A stretch of DNA of 64,000 bases from Streptomyces mobaraensis NBRC 13819 = DSM 40847 (GCF_017916255.1 NZ_CP072827.1:2232001-2296000); one strand, 5' to 3'; positions 42,325 to 50,551 are shown, counted from the stretch's first letter. Notes: generated from the sequence alone by a model not told the origin. Numbers and translations: made by a program.

Positions 42325-42730
42325 CGAGCCGGCCGGGCGGCCGCGTGGGATCTTCGGATCCCCCGAGGAACGTCCGGGCTCCACACGGCAGGGTGGTGGG
42401 TAACGCCCACCCGGGGTGACCCGCGGGACAGTGCCACAGAAAACAGACCGCCGGGGATCTTCGGATTCCCGGTAAGGGTGAAACGGTGGTGTAAGAGACC
42501 ACCAGCGCCTGGGGTGACCCAGGCGGCTAGGTAAACCCCACCCGGAGCAAGGTCAAGAGGGGCCGCCTTCACCGGCGGCCCTGCGCGGACGATCGAGGGC
42601 TGCCCGCCCGAGTCCGCGGGTAGACCGCACGAGCCTGCCGGCAACGGCAGGCCTAGATGGATGGCCGCCTCCCCCGGGCCCGCGAGGACCCGAGGAGACA
42701 GAACCCGGCGTACAGGCCGACTCGTCCGCC
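42325..42730 (+). ncRNA. rnpB: RNase P RNA (type A)
   Basis: The catalytic RNA that removes 5' leaders from tRNA precursors. Universally conserved blocks are present in order: GAGGAACGTCCGGGCTCC, CAGGGTGGTGGGTAACGCC, ACAGTGCCACAGAAAACAGA, GGTAAGGGTGAAACGGTGGT, GTAAGAGACCACCAGC, GGCGGCTAGGTAAACCCC, GGAGCAAGGTCAAGAG, CTGCCCGCCCGAGTCCGCGG, GTAGACCGCACGAG, CCTAGATGGATGGCC and the 3' GACAGAACCCGGCGTACAGG. The ends were placed so that CGAG(CC)GG and the terminal GACTCGTCCGCC can pair (P1). Confidence 0.97.
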
Positions 42731-43032
42731 CCTCACCCCGTCTGACCTGCGGAAACAGGCACCGGCGGGGCTTCTTTTCGGGCCCTGGGGTTTTCCGGGG
42801 GTTTTCGGTCGACCGAAACCACTACGGCGCGCCAACCCGCGGGCGCGCCTTTCGAGGCTTTCACAGGGGGCGAAACGAACCGGAAGACAGTTCGGCAAAC
42901 ACTCGCCCGCACATCCGTCGGTGATCAACTACCCGACTTCCCGAATACCGGCGTTCTCGCGTGGACGGTTGCCGCACCTCACCCCTAGCGTCGTCCCAGC
43001 GCGGGGATGGACCCCGCCGAGAGGGGTGGACC
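42731..43032. other. Gap after rnpB, promoter region of the XRE cassette
   Basis: About 300 bases. Immediately after rnpB, GGGGCTTC and a T-rich run TTCTTTTC (42767-42778) could be the rnpB terminator. The rest has lower G+C than the neighbouring genes, includes GGTCGACC and GGCGCGCC palindromes at 42806-42835, and must carry the promoter of the cassette. No gene is seen. Confidence 0.5.
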
Positions 43033-43239
43033 ATGGCGCGTGAGGGGCTGACGCGGCTCACGGGAACCGGCTCCGGGAACTGCAGCAAGAACGACTGCCC
43101 CAACGTCTACCGGACGGACACGGGCTCCATCGTCGTCCAAGGCGAACTGTCCGACGCTTTCACGCCTCCCCGGGGCGAAGGGCTCGTGGAGATTCCCGCG
43201 AGCGTACTGAAGGAGGCCGTCCGTGCTCTTGGATGGTGA
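43033..43239 (+). CDS. Small cysteine-containing protein, first gene of an XRE/DUF6879 cassette
   Basis: 68 residues from ATG 43033. The sequence has LTGTGSGNCSKNDCPNVYRT, DTGSIVVQGELSD and VEIPASVLKEAVRALG. The CxxxDC pair and the short strands resemble small proteins found next to DUF6879 and XRE genes in actinomycetes; it is not the related DUF397 protein. The next gene starts 17 bp before its stop, so the three genes are one translationally coupled unit. Likely a partner or antagonist of the XRE regulator. Confidence 0.8.
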   Translation: MAREGLTRLTGTGSGNCSKNDCPNVYRTDTGSIVVQGELSDAFTPPRGEGLVEIPASVLKEAVRALGW

Positions 43240-43750
43240 GGAGTGGGAGGCCAGGTTTATCGGCTTCCGTAGTGAAGCCTGGCGGCTGGAGACCCTGCCG
43301 GTCTACCGGGTCCCGCAAGAAGAGGAAGAGATCCGGCAGTTCCTCGCGGGTGAGCGCATCGATCCTCACGCCTACTCGGACGAGTACACCGACGACCTCA
43401 AGCGGGTGCGCCGTGAGGGCAAGACGAAAGGTCGCGTGCACATCGTGACCCGTCCGCTCTCGGAGTACCTCCGGTACGAGTTCATGTACTACGAGCCCCA
43501 CGTGTGGGCCGGTGAGGACATCCGCATCATGGATGTGACCGACAGGGAGAATCCGTTGGCCGACGTCCAGGACTTCTGGATGTTCGACCGGTCGGAAGTG
43601 GTGCTCATGCACTACGCATCCGACGGCACCCAGATCGGCCGGGAACTCTACGAAGGGGACCCGGAACCGTACAGGGAGTATCAACGGATAGCACTGGCGG
43701 AGTCGGTGCCCTTCGAGGAGTACGTGAAGGGCCTTGACATTCGACCCTGA
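43223..43750 (+). CDS. DUF6879-family protein
   Basis: 175 residues from GTG 43223, with AAGGAGG at good spacing. Acidic protein (WEARFIGFRSEAWRLETLPV, FLAGERIDPHAYSDEYTDDL) with FMYYEPHVWAGEDIRIMDVTDRENP and an end VLMHYASDGTQIGRELYEGD that matches DUF6879. It shows no catalytic motif that I can point to. In actinomycetes it goes with an XRE/DUF5753 regulator and a small protein, as here; the overlap with both neighbours (17 bp each) supports equal expression. Possibly a signal-sensing or effector component. Confidence 0.85.
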   Translation: MLLDGEEWEARFIGFRSEAWRLETLPVYRVPQEEEEIRQFLAGERIDPHAYSDEYTDDLKRVRREGKTKGRVHIVTRPLSEYLRYEFMYYEPHVWAGEDIRIMDVTDRENPLADVQDFWMFDRSEVVLMHYASDGTQIGRELYEGDPEPYREYQRIALAESVPFEEYVKGLDIRP

Positions 43751-44567
43751 GCGGCTGGGCCGGTCCAAGGCCGATTTGGCAGCCACGCTGAAGACGCTCC
43801 GCAAGCGAGCCGGACTTTCACAAGTTCGGCTCGCTCAGCGTTGCAACATGTCTCAAACCAAGGTCAGCAACATCGAGAGCGGAAAGGCAACCCCGAACCT
43901 TGTCGACGTCGAGCTGATCCTGCGGGCCCTCGACGCTCCCCCACAACTGGTCTCGGAGGTCTCAGCCCTTGCGCGGATCGCGAACACCGAATGGCAGGAC
44001 GACCGGTCCCTGCTCCGCAGGGGGCTCGACAAACGGCAGAACGAACTGGCCTGCCTTGAGCGGTCGTCCCGGGAGTTCCGATATTTCCTGCCAACGATGA
44101 TCACCGGCCTCCTGGCCACGCCGGAGTACGTGAGAGCAAGCGTCGCAGAGGTTCCGGGAGACCAGAGCAAGACCATCGCGAAGAAACTGGAACGCCAGAC
44201 GGTCCTCTACGACAGGTCGAAGAGGTTCACCTTCGTCCTCACCGAGCAGGCCGTCAGATGGCCTCTCGTCCCACCCGCTGCCCTGGCCGTACAGATCGAC
44301 CGCCTCGCGTCCTTGACGCACCTGCCGAACATTCGGCTTGGGGTCATCCCGATCGAGCCCGGGGTAAAACCGGGACCGCTGAGCGTGTTCACTGTTTACG
44401 ACGACAGTATGGCCACCGTCGAGACGCCGACCGGAGTCCTCGTCTTCAGGGACAACAGAGACGTGTCCGCGTACCTGGACGAATTTGCCATACATAAGGC
44501 TCATGCCGTGTTCGACGAACAGGCCAGGGAAAAGCTCGCCGAATGGGCGAGCCTTTGCCGGTCATGA
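43734..44567 (+). CDS. XRE-family regulator with DUF5753 domain (WhiJ-like)
   Basis: 277 residues from TTG 43734. The N-terminal helix-turn-helix (residues 12-70) reads LAATLKTLRKRAGLSQVRLA, QRCNMSQTKVSNIESGKATP. The C-terminal ~180 residues form DUF5753: WQDDRSLLRRGLDKRQNELA, FLPTMITGLLATPEYVRASV, LERQTVLYDRSKRFTFVLTE, LTHLPNIRLGVIPIEPGVKP. Streptomyces WhiJ and its paralogues have this form and act with small partner proteins in development. Codon use in the cassette is less GC-biased than in its neighbours, in keeping with horizontal spread. Confidence 0.93.
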   Translation: MTFDPERLGRSKADLAATLKTLRKRAGLSQVRLAQRCNMSQTKVSNIESGKATPNLVDVELILRALDAPPQLVSEVSALARIANTEWQDDRSLLRRGLDKRQNELACLERSSREFRYFLPTMITGLLATPEYVRASVAEVPGDQSKTIAKKLERQTVLYDRSKRFTFVLTEQAVRWPLVPPAALAVQIDRLASLTHLPNIRLGVIPIEPGVKPGPLSVFTVYDDSMATVETPTGVLVFRDNRDVSAYLDEFAIHKAHAVFDEQAREKLAEWASLCRS

Positions 44568-44629
44568 TCTTTAATCGACTACTCGCATAAAACTGGACCT
44601 GCCCAGCCCGGCCTCACCACGATGTGCCC

Positions 44630-44959
44630 ATGACCTCGGACATCGAATCAGCAGCACAGCAAGCCGCCGTCTTCATGGCGGGCAAGAGGAAAGCCGACGA
44701 GACGGCGTTCATGCTGGCCCAGGTACTGGCGATGATGGGCGTCAGGGTCGGCGACAGACGCTCGTGGCCGCAGCTCGCGGGGCGTGCCTCGCTTTCCGGG
44801 GAGCCGTCCGTGTACCTGGGGGCGGTGCCGATGGACACCGCCAAGCAGCTGCTCGGCGCCCTGATTTACGCCGAGTCGGCGAAGCGGTTCCGGTGGCGCG
44901 TGGCGCCGGTGGTCGGCGACGAGGTGTCCGGGCCCGCCCGTCGGGGGGAATCGCCCTGA
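44630..44959 (+). CDS. Small hypothetical protein behind the XRE cassette
   Basis: 109 residues from ATG 44630. It starts MTSDIESAAQQAAVFMAGKR and has KADETAFMLAQVLAMMGVRV, YLGAVPMDTAKQLLGALIYA and a basic end. The two helical stretches with regular Ala/Leu spacing make it look real, but no ribosome site precedes it, and I know no family. It follows the XRE gene by 62 bp on the same strand. Confidence 0.55.
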   Translation: MTSDIESAAQQAAVFMAGKRKADETAFMLAQVLAMMGVRVGDRRSWPQLAGRASLSGEPSVYLGAVPMDTAKQLLGALIYAESAKRFRWRVAPVVGDEVSGPARRGESP

Positions 44960-44987
44960 CGGGAGGGCAACTCCCGTGTTCTCGCGG

Positions 44988-45749
44988 TCAGTTGGTGCCC
45001 GCGATCTCGTCCAGCAGCGCCGCCAGGTCCGCGGGACGCGAGAGCATCGGCCAGTGGCCCGTCGGGAGGTGGCGGAGGTCCGACCGGGCCATCGGGGCGA
45101 AGGCCGGGTTGCCCGTGGCGGCCAGGGTGCGGACCTGGTCGGGGGTGAAGGTGCAGGTGATGATCGTGGTGGGGAGGTCCGCGGGGGTCGCCGGGTGGGT
45201 CAGGGAGCCGGTCACCGTGGCGAAGGGTTGGGGGGTCGCCAACCCGCGGAGGCGGGTGAGGTGGTCGATTGACAGGCCGGACAAGCCGGACAGGCCGGCC
45301 AGGTCGTCCGGGGTCGTCGCCGGGTCGAACGGCGGGGGCGGGAGGCGCCATCCGTCGCCCTCCTTCGCGACCCGCTCGCGCCACCCCTCCTGCGTCGTCG
45401 GGTCGTTGAAGTCGATGACCGCCATGCCCGCCGGCAGCGGGCCCGTGTCCACGTACACGAGGCGCGCGATCCGGTCCGGGATCCGGTCCGCCGCGCCCGC
45501 GACCGGCACGCACGCCCCGCTGTGCCCCACCAGCACCACGTCCCGGAGGTCGCCGTCCTCGATGACGCGGACGACGTCGTCGGTGTGGGTGTGGACGTCC
45601 ACCTCCGGTGTCGCCTCGGCGGCCCGTTCGGCCAGGCCGGTCAGGGTGACCGGGTGGACGCGGTGTCCCGCCGTCCGCAGGGCCCGTGCCACGTCCTCCC
45701 AGGCCCACGCGCCCAGCCAGAACCCGGGGATGAGAACGATCTCCGCCAT
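44988..45749 (-). CDS. Alpha/beta hydrolase
   Basis: 253 residues from ATG 45749. IVLIPGFWLGAWAWEDVARA carries the oxyanion-hole part, VVLVGHSGACVPVAGAADR the nucleophile elbow GHSG (Ser near position 92), and the end has LPTGHWPMLSRPADLAALL with the catalytic His. The form is that of short esterase/epoxide-hydrolase-like proteins without a large cap. The substrate is unknown. Within it, SGLSGLSIDH is a small repeat. GAGG lies upstream of the ATG; the frame continues further upstream to 45773, but that start has no better site. Confidence 0.9.
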   Translation of the reverse strand: MAEIVLIPGFWLGAWAWEDVARALRTAGHRVHPVTLTGLAERAAEATPEVDVHTHTDDVVRVIEDGDLRDVVLVGHSGACVPVAGAADRIPDRIARLVYVDTGPLPAGMAVIDFNDPTTQEGWRERVAKEGDGWRLPPPPFDPATTPDDLAGLSGLSGLSIDHLTRLRGLATPQPFATVTGSLTHPATPADLPTTIITCTFTPDQVRTLAATGNPAFAPMARSDLRHLPTGHWPMLSRPADLAALLDEIAGTN

Positions 45750-45931
45750 CGCCGCCGCCTCTTTCCTTTTCATTCCTTGCCGTCCACCGTGTTCGGCCGA
45801 GCGTAGGCGGGGTGGCGGACAGCCTGTGTCCTACATGCGCACGCGAATCCGCCGCGCGCCCTCGGGGCGTCAACTCGCCGCCGCGGCAGCGGTGATCATC
45901 GGGGTGGAACGGCGATAACCTGCCCCATGCC

Positions 45932-46492
45932 ATGAACGAATTCGCTGACGAGGCACGCTCGCGCGTCGCACACCTGCTCAGGATGGCCAATACGGAGGAC
46001 GACGAGGTGAGGGCGCGGCTCATCGCGTACGCGGACGCCACGCCCGAGCCGCCGATCATGGACCGGGCGGGGATCGTCACCACGGGCTGCGCCCGGTGCC
46101 GGGGGACGGCGTGGCGGCGGCAGGACAGGGACGGGCCGGTGTGGGTGTGCGGGTCCTGCGGGCATGTGGAGGGGGTGACGGTGGAGTGTCCGCACTGCGC
46201 GGTGGACATGGAGCCGCCGCCGCCCGGCGCGCCGGACCTGTGGCGCTGCCCCGAGTGCCCCCGCACGGCGGCCACCGGCGAGGGGCCGCGCGAGATCGAG
46301 GAGCGCGAACGGGAGCGTCAACGGCGGCTCGCCGGCGGGCTGTTGGGGCGGACCTTCGTCGGGAGCGGTGTCATACGGGGCGCCGATACCGGAAGCGGTG
46401 TCATACGGGGCGCCGCCGGCGGCGGCGCCCCGTCTCAGCGCAGGTGCGACGTGTCGTTCAGCAGCCGCAGCGACGTGTTCCCGTCCGCGTAG
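45932..46492 (+). CDS. Zinc-ribbon protein of unknown function
   Basis: 186 residues from ATG 45932. The first 45 residues are helical (ARSRVAHLLRMANTEDDEVR). Then three C-x2-C knuckles follow: CARCRGTAW with CGSCGH, CPHCAVDM and CPECPRTA, enough for two zinc ribbons. The tail repeats GSGVIRGA twice (a 30-bp direct repeat at 46361-46415), reads through a strong hairpin and overlaps the convergent RNase HI gene by 58 bp; that tail may be a late addition. Perhaps binds nucleic acid or protein; function unknown. Confidence 0.65.
   Translation: MNEFADEARSRVAHLLRMANTEDDEVRARLIAYADATPEPPIMDRAGIVTTGCARCRGTAWRRQDRDGPVWVCGSCGHVEGVTVECPHCAVDMEPPPPGAPDLWRCPECPRTAATGEGPREIEERERERQRRLAGGLLGRTFVGSGVIRGADTGSGVIRGAAGGGAPSQRRCDVSFSSRSDVFPSA
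46407..46431. terminator. Perfect 11-bp-arm hairpin between convergent genes
   Basis: GGGGCGCCGCC-GGC-GGCGGCGCCCC, ending 4 bp before the stop codon of the RNase HI gene on the minus strand and lying inside the 3' part of the zinc-ribbon gene. A terminator by position. Confidence 0.75.
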
Positions 46493-47661
46493 TACGCCAC
46501 CGCCGACAGGGAGGCCGCCGACAGCTCCATCTTGAAGAGGGACTCCGGAGGGGCCCCGAGCGCCAGGCGGACCAGGGACTTGATCGGGGTCACGTGCGAC
46601 ACCAGCAGCACCGTCCGCCCCGCGTAGCGGGTGAGGAGGCGGTCGCGGGCGAGGGCGGCGCGGCGGGCGACGGCCGCGAAGCTCTCGCCGTCGCCGGTGG
46701 GGGCGGCCTTGGTGGAGGCGAGCCAGGCGTCGAGGTCGGCCGGGTAGCGGTCGCGGACCTCGGCGAACGTCAGCCCCTCCCAGGCGCCGAAGTCCGCCTC
46801 GCGCAGGCCCTCTTCGACGCGGACGTCGAGTCCGAGGCGGGCCGCCACCGCGCCCGCCGTCTCACGGCAGCGGCGCAGGGGTGAGCTGACGACGGCCTGG
46901 ATCGTGCCGCGCGCGGCCAGCGCGGCGGCGACGGCCTCGGCCTGACGGCGGCCGGCGGGCGACAACTCGGGGTCGGAGCCGCCGCTTCCGGAGAATCGCT
47001 TCTGCGGGGTGAGCGCGGTCTCGCCGTGCCGGAGCAGGACGAACGTCGTCGGCGCCCCGAGATCGGCGGGCGCGGCCCAGCCGAGGGGCGCGGCCTTGGG
47101 CTCCCCGAGCGGTTCGGCGAGCGCTTCCCCGAGCGGTTCCACATGCGCCGGCCCGCCCGCCGTCCCGACCGGCGCCGGCTCCACCGGCGCCGCGGCGTCG
47201 GCGGCGCCCGTCACCGGCCGCGGCCGGCCCGAGGGCTCCCAGGCCAGGCCCTTCTTCCCCGCGTCCATGGCCTCGTTGGCGAGCCGGTCCGCGTGCTTGT
47301 TGCGCTCGCGCGGGATCCACTCGTAGCCGACCCGGTCCGCCGGGAAGACCAGCCGCGCCCGGGCGGCCAGCGGCCGCATATCCGGGTGCTTGATCTTCCA
47401 GCGGCCGGACATCTGCTCGACCACGAGCTTGGAGTCCATCCGCACGGTGATGTCCGCGTCCGGGTCGAGCGCCCGCGCAGCCTCCAGACCGGCGATGAGC
47501 CCCTTGTACTCGGCCACGTTGTTGGTGGCGGTGCCGATGTACTCGGCGGCCTCGGCGAGGACCTCGCCGGTCGCCGCGTCGAGCACGACCGCGCCGTACC
47601 CGGCGGGACCCGGGTTGCCCCGGGAGCCGCCGTCGGCCTCGACGACGAAGCGGTGGGCCAT
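46435..47661 (-). CDS. Bifunctional RNase HI / acid (histidine) phosphatase
   Basis: 408 residues. The N-terminal RNase HI domain (1-135) has VVEADGGSRGNPGPAGYG with Asp10, NNVAEYKGL with Glu51, RMDSKLVVEQMSG with Asp76 and NKHADRLAN with Asp125; it cuts RNA in RNA-DNA hybrids. A linker of ~65 residues with repeats of EPLGEALAEPLGEP leads to a phosphoglycerate-mutase-like phosphatase domain, with LLRHGETALT at 209-218 and LLVSHVTPIKSLV. S. coelicolor SCO2299 and M. tuberculosis Rv2228c have the same fusion; the latter is linked to cobalamin-type phosphatase activity. It lies 7 bp after the zinc-ribbon gene in a conserved operon. Confidence 0.95.
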   Translation of the reverse strand: MAHRFVVEADGGSRGNPGPAGYGAVVLDAATGEVLAEAAEYIGTATNNVAEYKGLIAGLEAARALDPDADITVRMDSKLVVEQMSGRWKIKHPDMRPLAARARLVFPADRVGYEWIPRERNKHADRLANEAMDAGKKGLAWEPSGRPRPVTGAADAAAPVEPAPVGTAGGPAHVEPLGEALAEPLGEPKAAPLGWAAPADLGAPTTFVLLRHGETALTPQKRFSGSGGSDPELSPAGRRQAEAVAAALAARGTIQAVVSSPLRRCRETAGAVAARLGLDVRVEEGLREADFGAWEGLTFAEVRDRYPADLDAWLASTKAAPTGDGESFAAVARRAALARDRLLTRYAGRTVLLVSHVTPIKSLVRLALGAPPESLFKMELSAASLSAVAYYADGNTSLRLLNDTSHLR

Positions 47662-47668
47662 GTGCTGC

Positions 47669-48412
47669 CTACAGCCCCGACTCGGGGGTGCGGACCAGGA
47701 TCCGGCGGCAGTTCTCGCAGCGGACGACGGCGTCCGCGGCGGCGGAACGCACCTCGTTGAGCTCGGTGATGTTCAGCTCCAGGCGGCAGCCCTCGCAGCG
47801 GCGCTGGTAGAGGCGGGCCGCGCCGACGCCGCCCTCCTTCTCGCGCAGCTTGTCGTAGAGCTTCAGCAGGTCGGCGGGGACGGAGTCGGCGACGATGCCG
47901 CGCTCCTTCGTCACCTTGACGGCCTCGGCGTCGATCTCGGCCAGGGCCTCGTCACGGCGGGCGACGGCCGCGTCGACCTTGCCCTGGACGGCCTCGACGC
48001 GGGAGGTCAGCTCGGTGACGCGCTCCTGGGCGGCCTCGCGGCGCTCCATGATCTCCAGGACGACGTCCTCCAGGTCGCCCTGGCGCTTGGCGAGGGAGGC
48101 GACCTCGTGCTGGAGGTTCTCCAGGTCCTTGGGGGTCATCCCGGCGCCGGAGTCGAGCCGCTGCTGGTCGCGGGCGGCGCGCTTGCGGACCTGGTCGACG
48201 TCCTGCTCGGCCTTGGCCTGCTCGCGGGCGGTGTCGCTCTCCTCGGTCTGCGCGGCGACGAGGAGGTCGCGGTGCTGGGCGAGGTCCCCTTCGAGGGCCT
48301 GGATCTCGGCGTGCTCGGGCAGCGACCGGCGCTTGTGGGCGAGCTGGCCGAGGCGGGTGTCGAGGGCCTGGAGATCCAGGAGGCGGATCTGGTCGGCGGG
48401 CGCGGCGTTCAG
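47669..48412 (-). CDS. C4-type zinc-ribbon coiled-coil protein (DUF164), apparent CTG start
   Basis: 247 residues if translation starts at CTG 48412, which has AGGAG at ideal spacing; no ATG, GTG or TTG in frame lies nearby. The N-terminal LNAAPADQIRLLDLQALDTR is where relatives begin. A long coiled coil follows (about 8-170), then the C-terminal ribbon with CEGCRLELN and CENCRRIL. The family is thought to bind nucleic acids or to be a chaperone-like factor; its place between the Nif3-like gene and RNase HI is conserved in Streptomyces. An internal GTG or ATG start (48139) would cut the coiled coil. Confidence 0.88.
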   Translation of the reverse strand: MNAAPADQIRLLDLQALDTRLGQLAHKRRSLPEHAEIQALEGDLAQHRDLLVAAQTEESDTAREQAKAEQDVDQVRKRAARDQQRLDSGAGMTPKDLENLQHEVASLAKRQGDLEDVVLEIMERREAAQERVTELTSRVEAVQGKVDAAVARRDEALAEIDAEAVKVTKERGIVADSVPADLLKLYDKLREKEGGVGAARLYQRRCEGCRLELNITELNEVRSAAADAVVRCENCRRILVRTPESGL

Positions 48413-48425
48413 TTGGGGGCTCCTC

Positions 48426-49280
48426 TTACTGGTGATCGGAGTGATCGGTGGGGGCGGAGGACGCCGCGTGGGCGGTCCAGGGGTCGGTGACCAGGCGCGA
48501 GACGTGGGTGCGCAGGCCCCAGCCGTGCCGGTCGGAGATCTCGTCGAGCTGGGCGGCGGCCTGCTCGGTCCACGGCCACTCGGTGGCCCAGTGCGCGGCG
48601 TCGACGAGGGCGAGCGGGCTGTGCTGCCGCGCCTCGGAGACGGGGTGGTGCCGCAGGTCGGCGGTGACGTACGCGTCGACGCCGGCGGCCCGCACCTCGT
48701 CGAAGAGGGAGTCGCCGGAGCCGCCGCAGACGGCGACGGTACGGAGCACCTGCCGCGGGTCGCCGGCGACGCGGATGCCCTGCGCGGTGGCGGGCAGCCG
48801 GGCCGCGCAGCGCTCGCCGAACTCGGCGAGGGTCACCGGCGTGACCGGTTCGCAGATGCGGCCGAGGCCGCGGCGGCCGGTGGGGTCGGTGGGGTCCGGC
48901 ACCAGGGGGCCGATGACCCGCAGGTCGAGGGCGCCGGCGAGGGCGTCGGAGACGCCGGGGTCGGCGCGGTCGGCGTTGGTGTGGGCGACGTGCAGCGCGA
49001 TGTCGTTCTTGATCAGGGTGTGCACGGCGCGGCCCTTGAAGGTGCCGGCCGAGACCGTGGTCGTCCCGCGCAGGTAGAGGGGGTGGTGGGTGACGACCAG
49101 GTCGGCGCCGAGCTTCACGGCCTCGTCGACGACGTCCTGGACGGGGTCCACGGCGAAGAGGACCCGGCCGACGAGGGCGTCGGGGTCGCCGCAGACCGTA
49201 CCGACGGCGTCCCACTGCTCGGCCCGCTCCGGGGGCCAGAGGGCGTCGAGGGCGGCGATGACTTCAGACAGTACGGGCAC
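48426..49280 (-). CDS. Nif3-like dinuclear metal centre protein
   Basis: 284 residues. Metal ligands of the NIF3/YbgI family are seen in VVTHHPLYLRGT (HH), AHTNADRADPGVSDALAGAL (H, N and D) and, at the end, LVDAAHWATEWPW (H and E). Between them is an inserted segment with VAVCGGSGDSLFDEV, the PII-like insertion of longer members. The protein forms hexameric toroids with two metal ions per subunit; GTP cyclohydrolase-like activity has been claimed for relatives. It is first in the order Nif3-zinc ribbon-RNase HI, 13 bp before the CTG start. A 28-bp tandem repeat lies just upstream. Confidence 0.93.
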   Translation of the reverse strand: MPVLSEVIAALDALWPPERAEQWDAVGTVCGDPDALVGRVLFAVDPVQDVVDEAVKLGADLVVTHHPLYLRGTTTVSAGTFKGRAVHTLIKNDIALHVAHTNADRADPGVSDALAGALDLRVIGPLVPDPTDPTGRRGLGRICEPVTPVTLAEFGERCAARLPATAQGIRVAGDPRQVLRTVAVCGGSGDSLFDEVRAAGVDAYVTADLRHHPVSEARQHSPLALVDAAHWATEWPWTEQAAAQLDEISDRHGWGLRTHVSRLVTDPWTAHAASSAPTDHSDHQ

Positions 49281-49327
49281 GGGGAAAGGCTACCTGGCTC
49301 CCGGGGGCGGGAGGCTTGCCTCCCGGT

Positions 49328-49460
49328 GGGCACCCCCAACGGGCCGGGACCGGAGGGGCACCCCCAACGGGCCGGGACCGGAGGGGCACCCCCAACGGGC
49401 CGGGACCGGAGGGGCACCCCCAACGGGCCGGGACCGGAGGGGCACCCCCAACGGGCCGGG
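49328..49460. repeat. 28-bp tandem repeat, 4.75 identical copies
   Basis: Unit GGGCACCCCCAACGGGCCGG-GACCGGAG (hyphen marks the break). Copies start at 49328, 49356, 49384, 49412 and 49440. It occupies the whole gap between the siderophore-binding gene and the Nif3-like gene and thus the promoter or leader of the latter. No spacers, so a VNTR and not CRISPR. Confidence 0.95.
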
Positions 49461-49466
49461 TGTCCC

Positions 49467-50504
49467 CTACTTGACCAGGAAGCCCCGCAGATCGTCCAGC
49501 ACGCTGTTCGCCGCCGTCACCCCGAGCCCCAGGTACCAGGTCTCGTCGCTGACGTCGCGGGCGCGGCCCTCCTTGACGGCCTTCAGGTTCTTCCACAGCG
49601 GGTTGTCGCGGGCGACGTCGCGCTTGGTGCGGTCGGGGTCGCCGTAGACGCCGGTGAAGATCCAGTCGGCGTCGGCCTGGTCGATCTTCTCGGGGCCGAT
49701 CTGCACGGCGAGCTCGTCGACCTGCTGGTTCTTCGGCCGGGGCAGACCGGCGTCCTTCAGGACCGTGCCGATGAACGACTTCTGCGCGTACAGCCGGGTG
49801 AACTGCGGCATGTAGCGGACCATGCTGATGGTCGGCTTCTTCTCGCCGACGTCCTCGCCGAGCTTCTTCGCCTTCGCCTCGTACGCGGCGAGGTTGGCCT
49901 TGGCCTTCGCCGTCTCGTCGAGGGCGGCGGCGTTGAGGAGGTAGTTCTCCTTCCAGGTGAAGCCGGGGCGGACGGAGAAGACGGTCGGCGCGATCTTCGA
50001 CAGGTCCTTGTAGTGCTTCTCCGCGCGGAGCTTGCTGCCGAGGATCAGGTCGGGGTGGAGGTTGTTGATCGCCTCCAGGTTGAGGCCGTTAATGGTGCCG
50101 ACGCTCTTGGGGTCGCCGGCGTCCTTCCGCAGGTAGGACGGGATGCCGTCGCCGCCCTCGGCGGGCGCGTAGCCGACGGGCTTGATGCCGAGCGAGACGA
50201 CGTTGTCCAGCTCGCCGACGTCCAGGACGACGACCCGCTTGGGCTTGGCCTTGATCTCGGTCTTCCCCAGGGCGTGGGTGACGGTGCGGGGGAACTGCCC
50301 GGCGGCGGCGTCGGTGCCCATCTTCCTGGTGAGGTCGGCGGCCTTGCCGAAGTCCTTGCCGCCCTGGGCCACGTCCTTCGACCCGGCGCCGCCGTCCTTC
50401 CCCTTGCCCCCCTCGCCGTCGGAGTCGGATCCGCAGGCCGCGAGCGAGAGCGCGGCGGCGAGGGCGAGGGCTGCGGCGGCCGTACCGCGGCGGCGGAGGG
50501 GCAT
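49467..50504 (-). CDS. Iron-siderophore ABC transporter substrate-binding lipoprotein
   Basis: 345 residues from ATG 50504, with AGGAG upstream. The signal peptide ends in the lipobox LAACGS (Cys24), followed by a Gly/Lys/Asp spacer. The FecB/FhuD-type fold is shown by KRVVVLDVGELDNVVSLGIK near 125, LEAINNLHPDLILGSKLRAE, the long helix and the C-terminal half with GPEKIDQADADWIFTGVYGD. It would deliver ferric siderophores to an ABC permease encoded elsewhere, since no permease is next to it. An iron box lies at 50552-50565, 48 bp upstream. Confidence 0.93.
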   Translation of the reverse strand: MPLRRRGTAAAALALAAALSLAACGSDSDGEGGKGKDGGAGSKDVAQGGKDFGKAADLTRKMGTDAAAGQFPRTVTHALGKTEIKAKPKRVVVLDVGELDNVVSLGIKPVGYAPAEGGDGIPSYLRKDAGDPKSVGTINGLNLEAINNLHPDLILGSKLRAEKHYKDLSKIAPTVFSVRPGFTWKENYLLNAAALDETAKAKANLAAYEAKAKKLGEDVGEKKPTISMVRYMPQFTRLYAQKSFIGTVLKDAGLPRPKNQQVDELAVQIGPEKIDQADADWIFTGVYGDPDRTKRDVARDNPLWKNLKAVKEGRARDVSDETWYLGLGVTAANSVLDDLRGFLVK

Positions 50505-50551
50505 GAGGACGCTCCTGGGGGTGTGGGGTGCCGGAGGCACCGGCCCGATGG

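Noticed and set aside
49328..49460. CRISPR-like array
   Set aside because: The units are contiguous with no unique spacers, and there are no cas genes. It is a simple tandem repeat. The same holds for 23231-23300 and 52043-52140.
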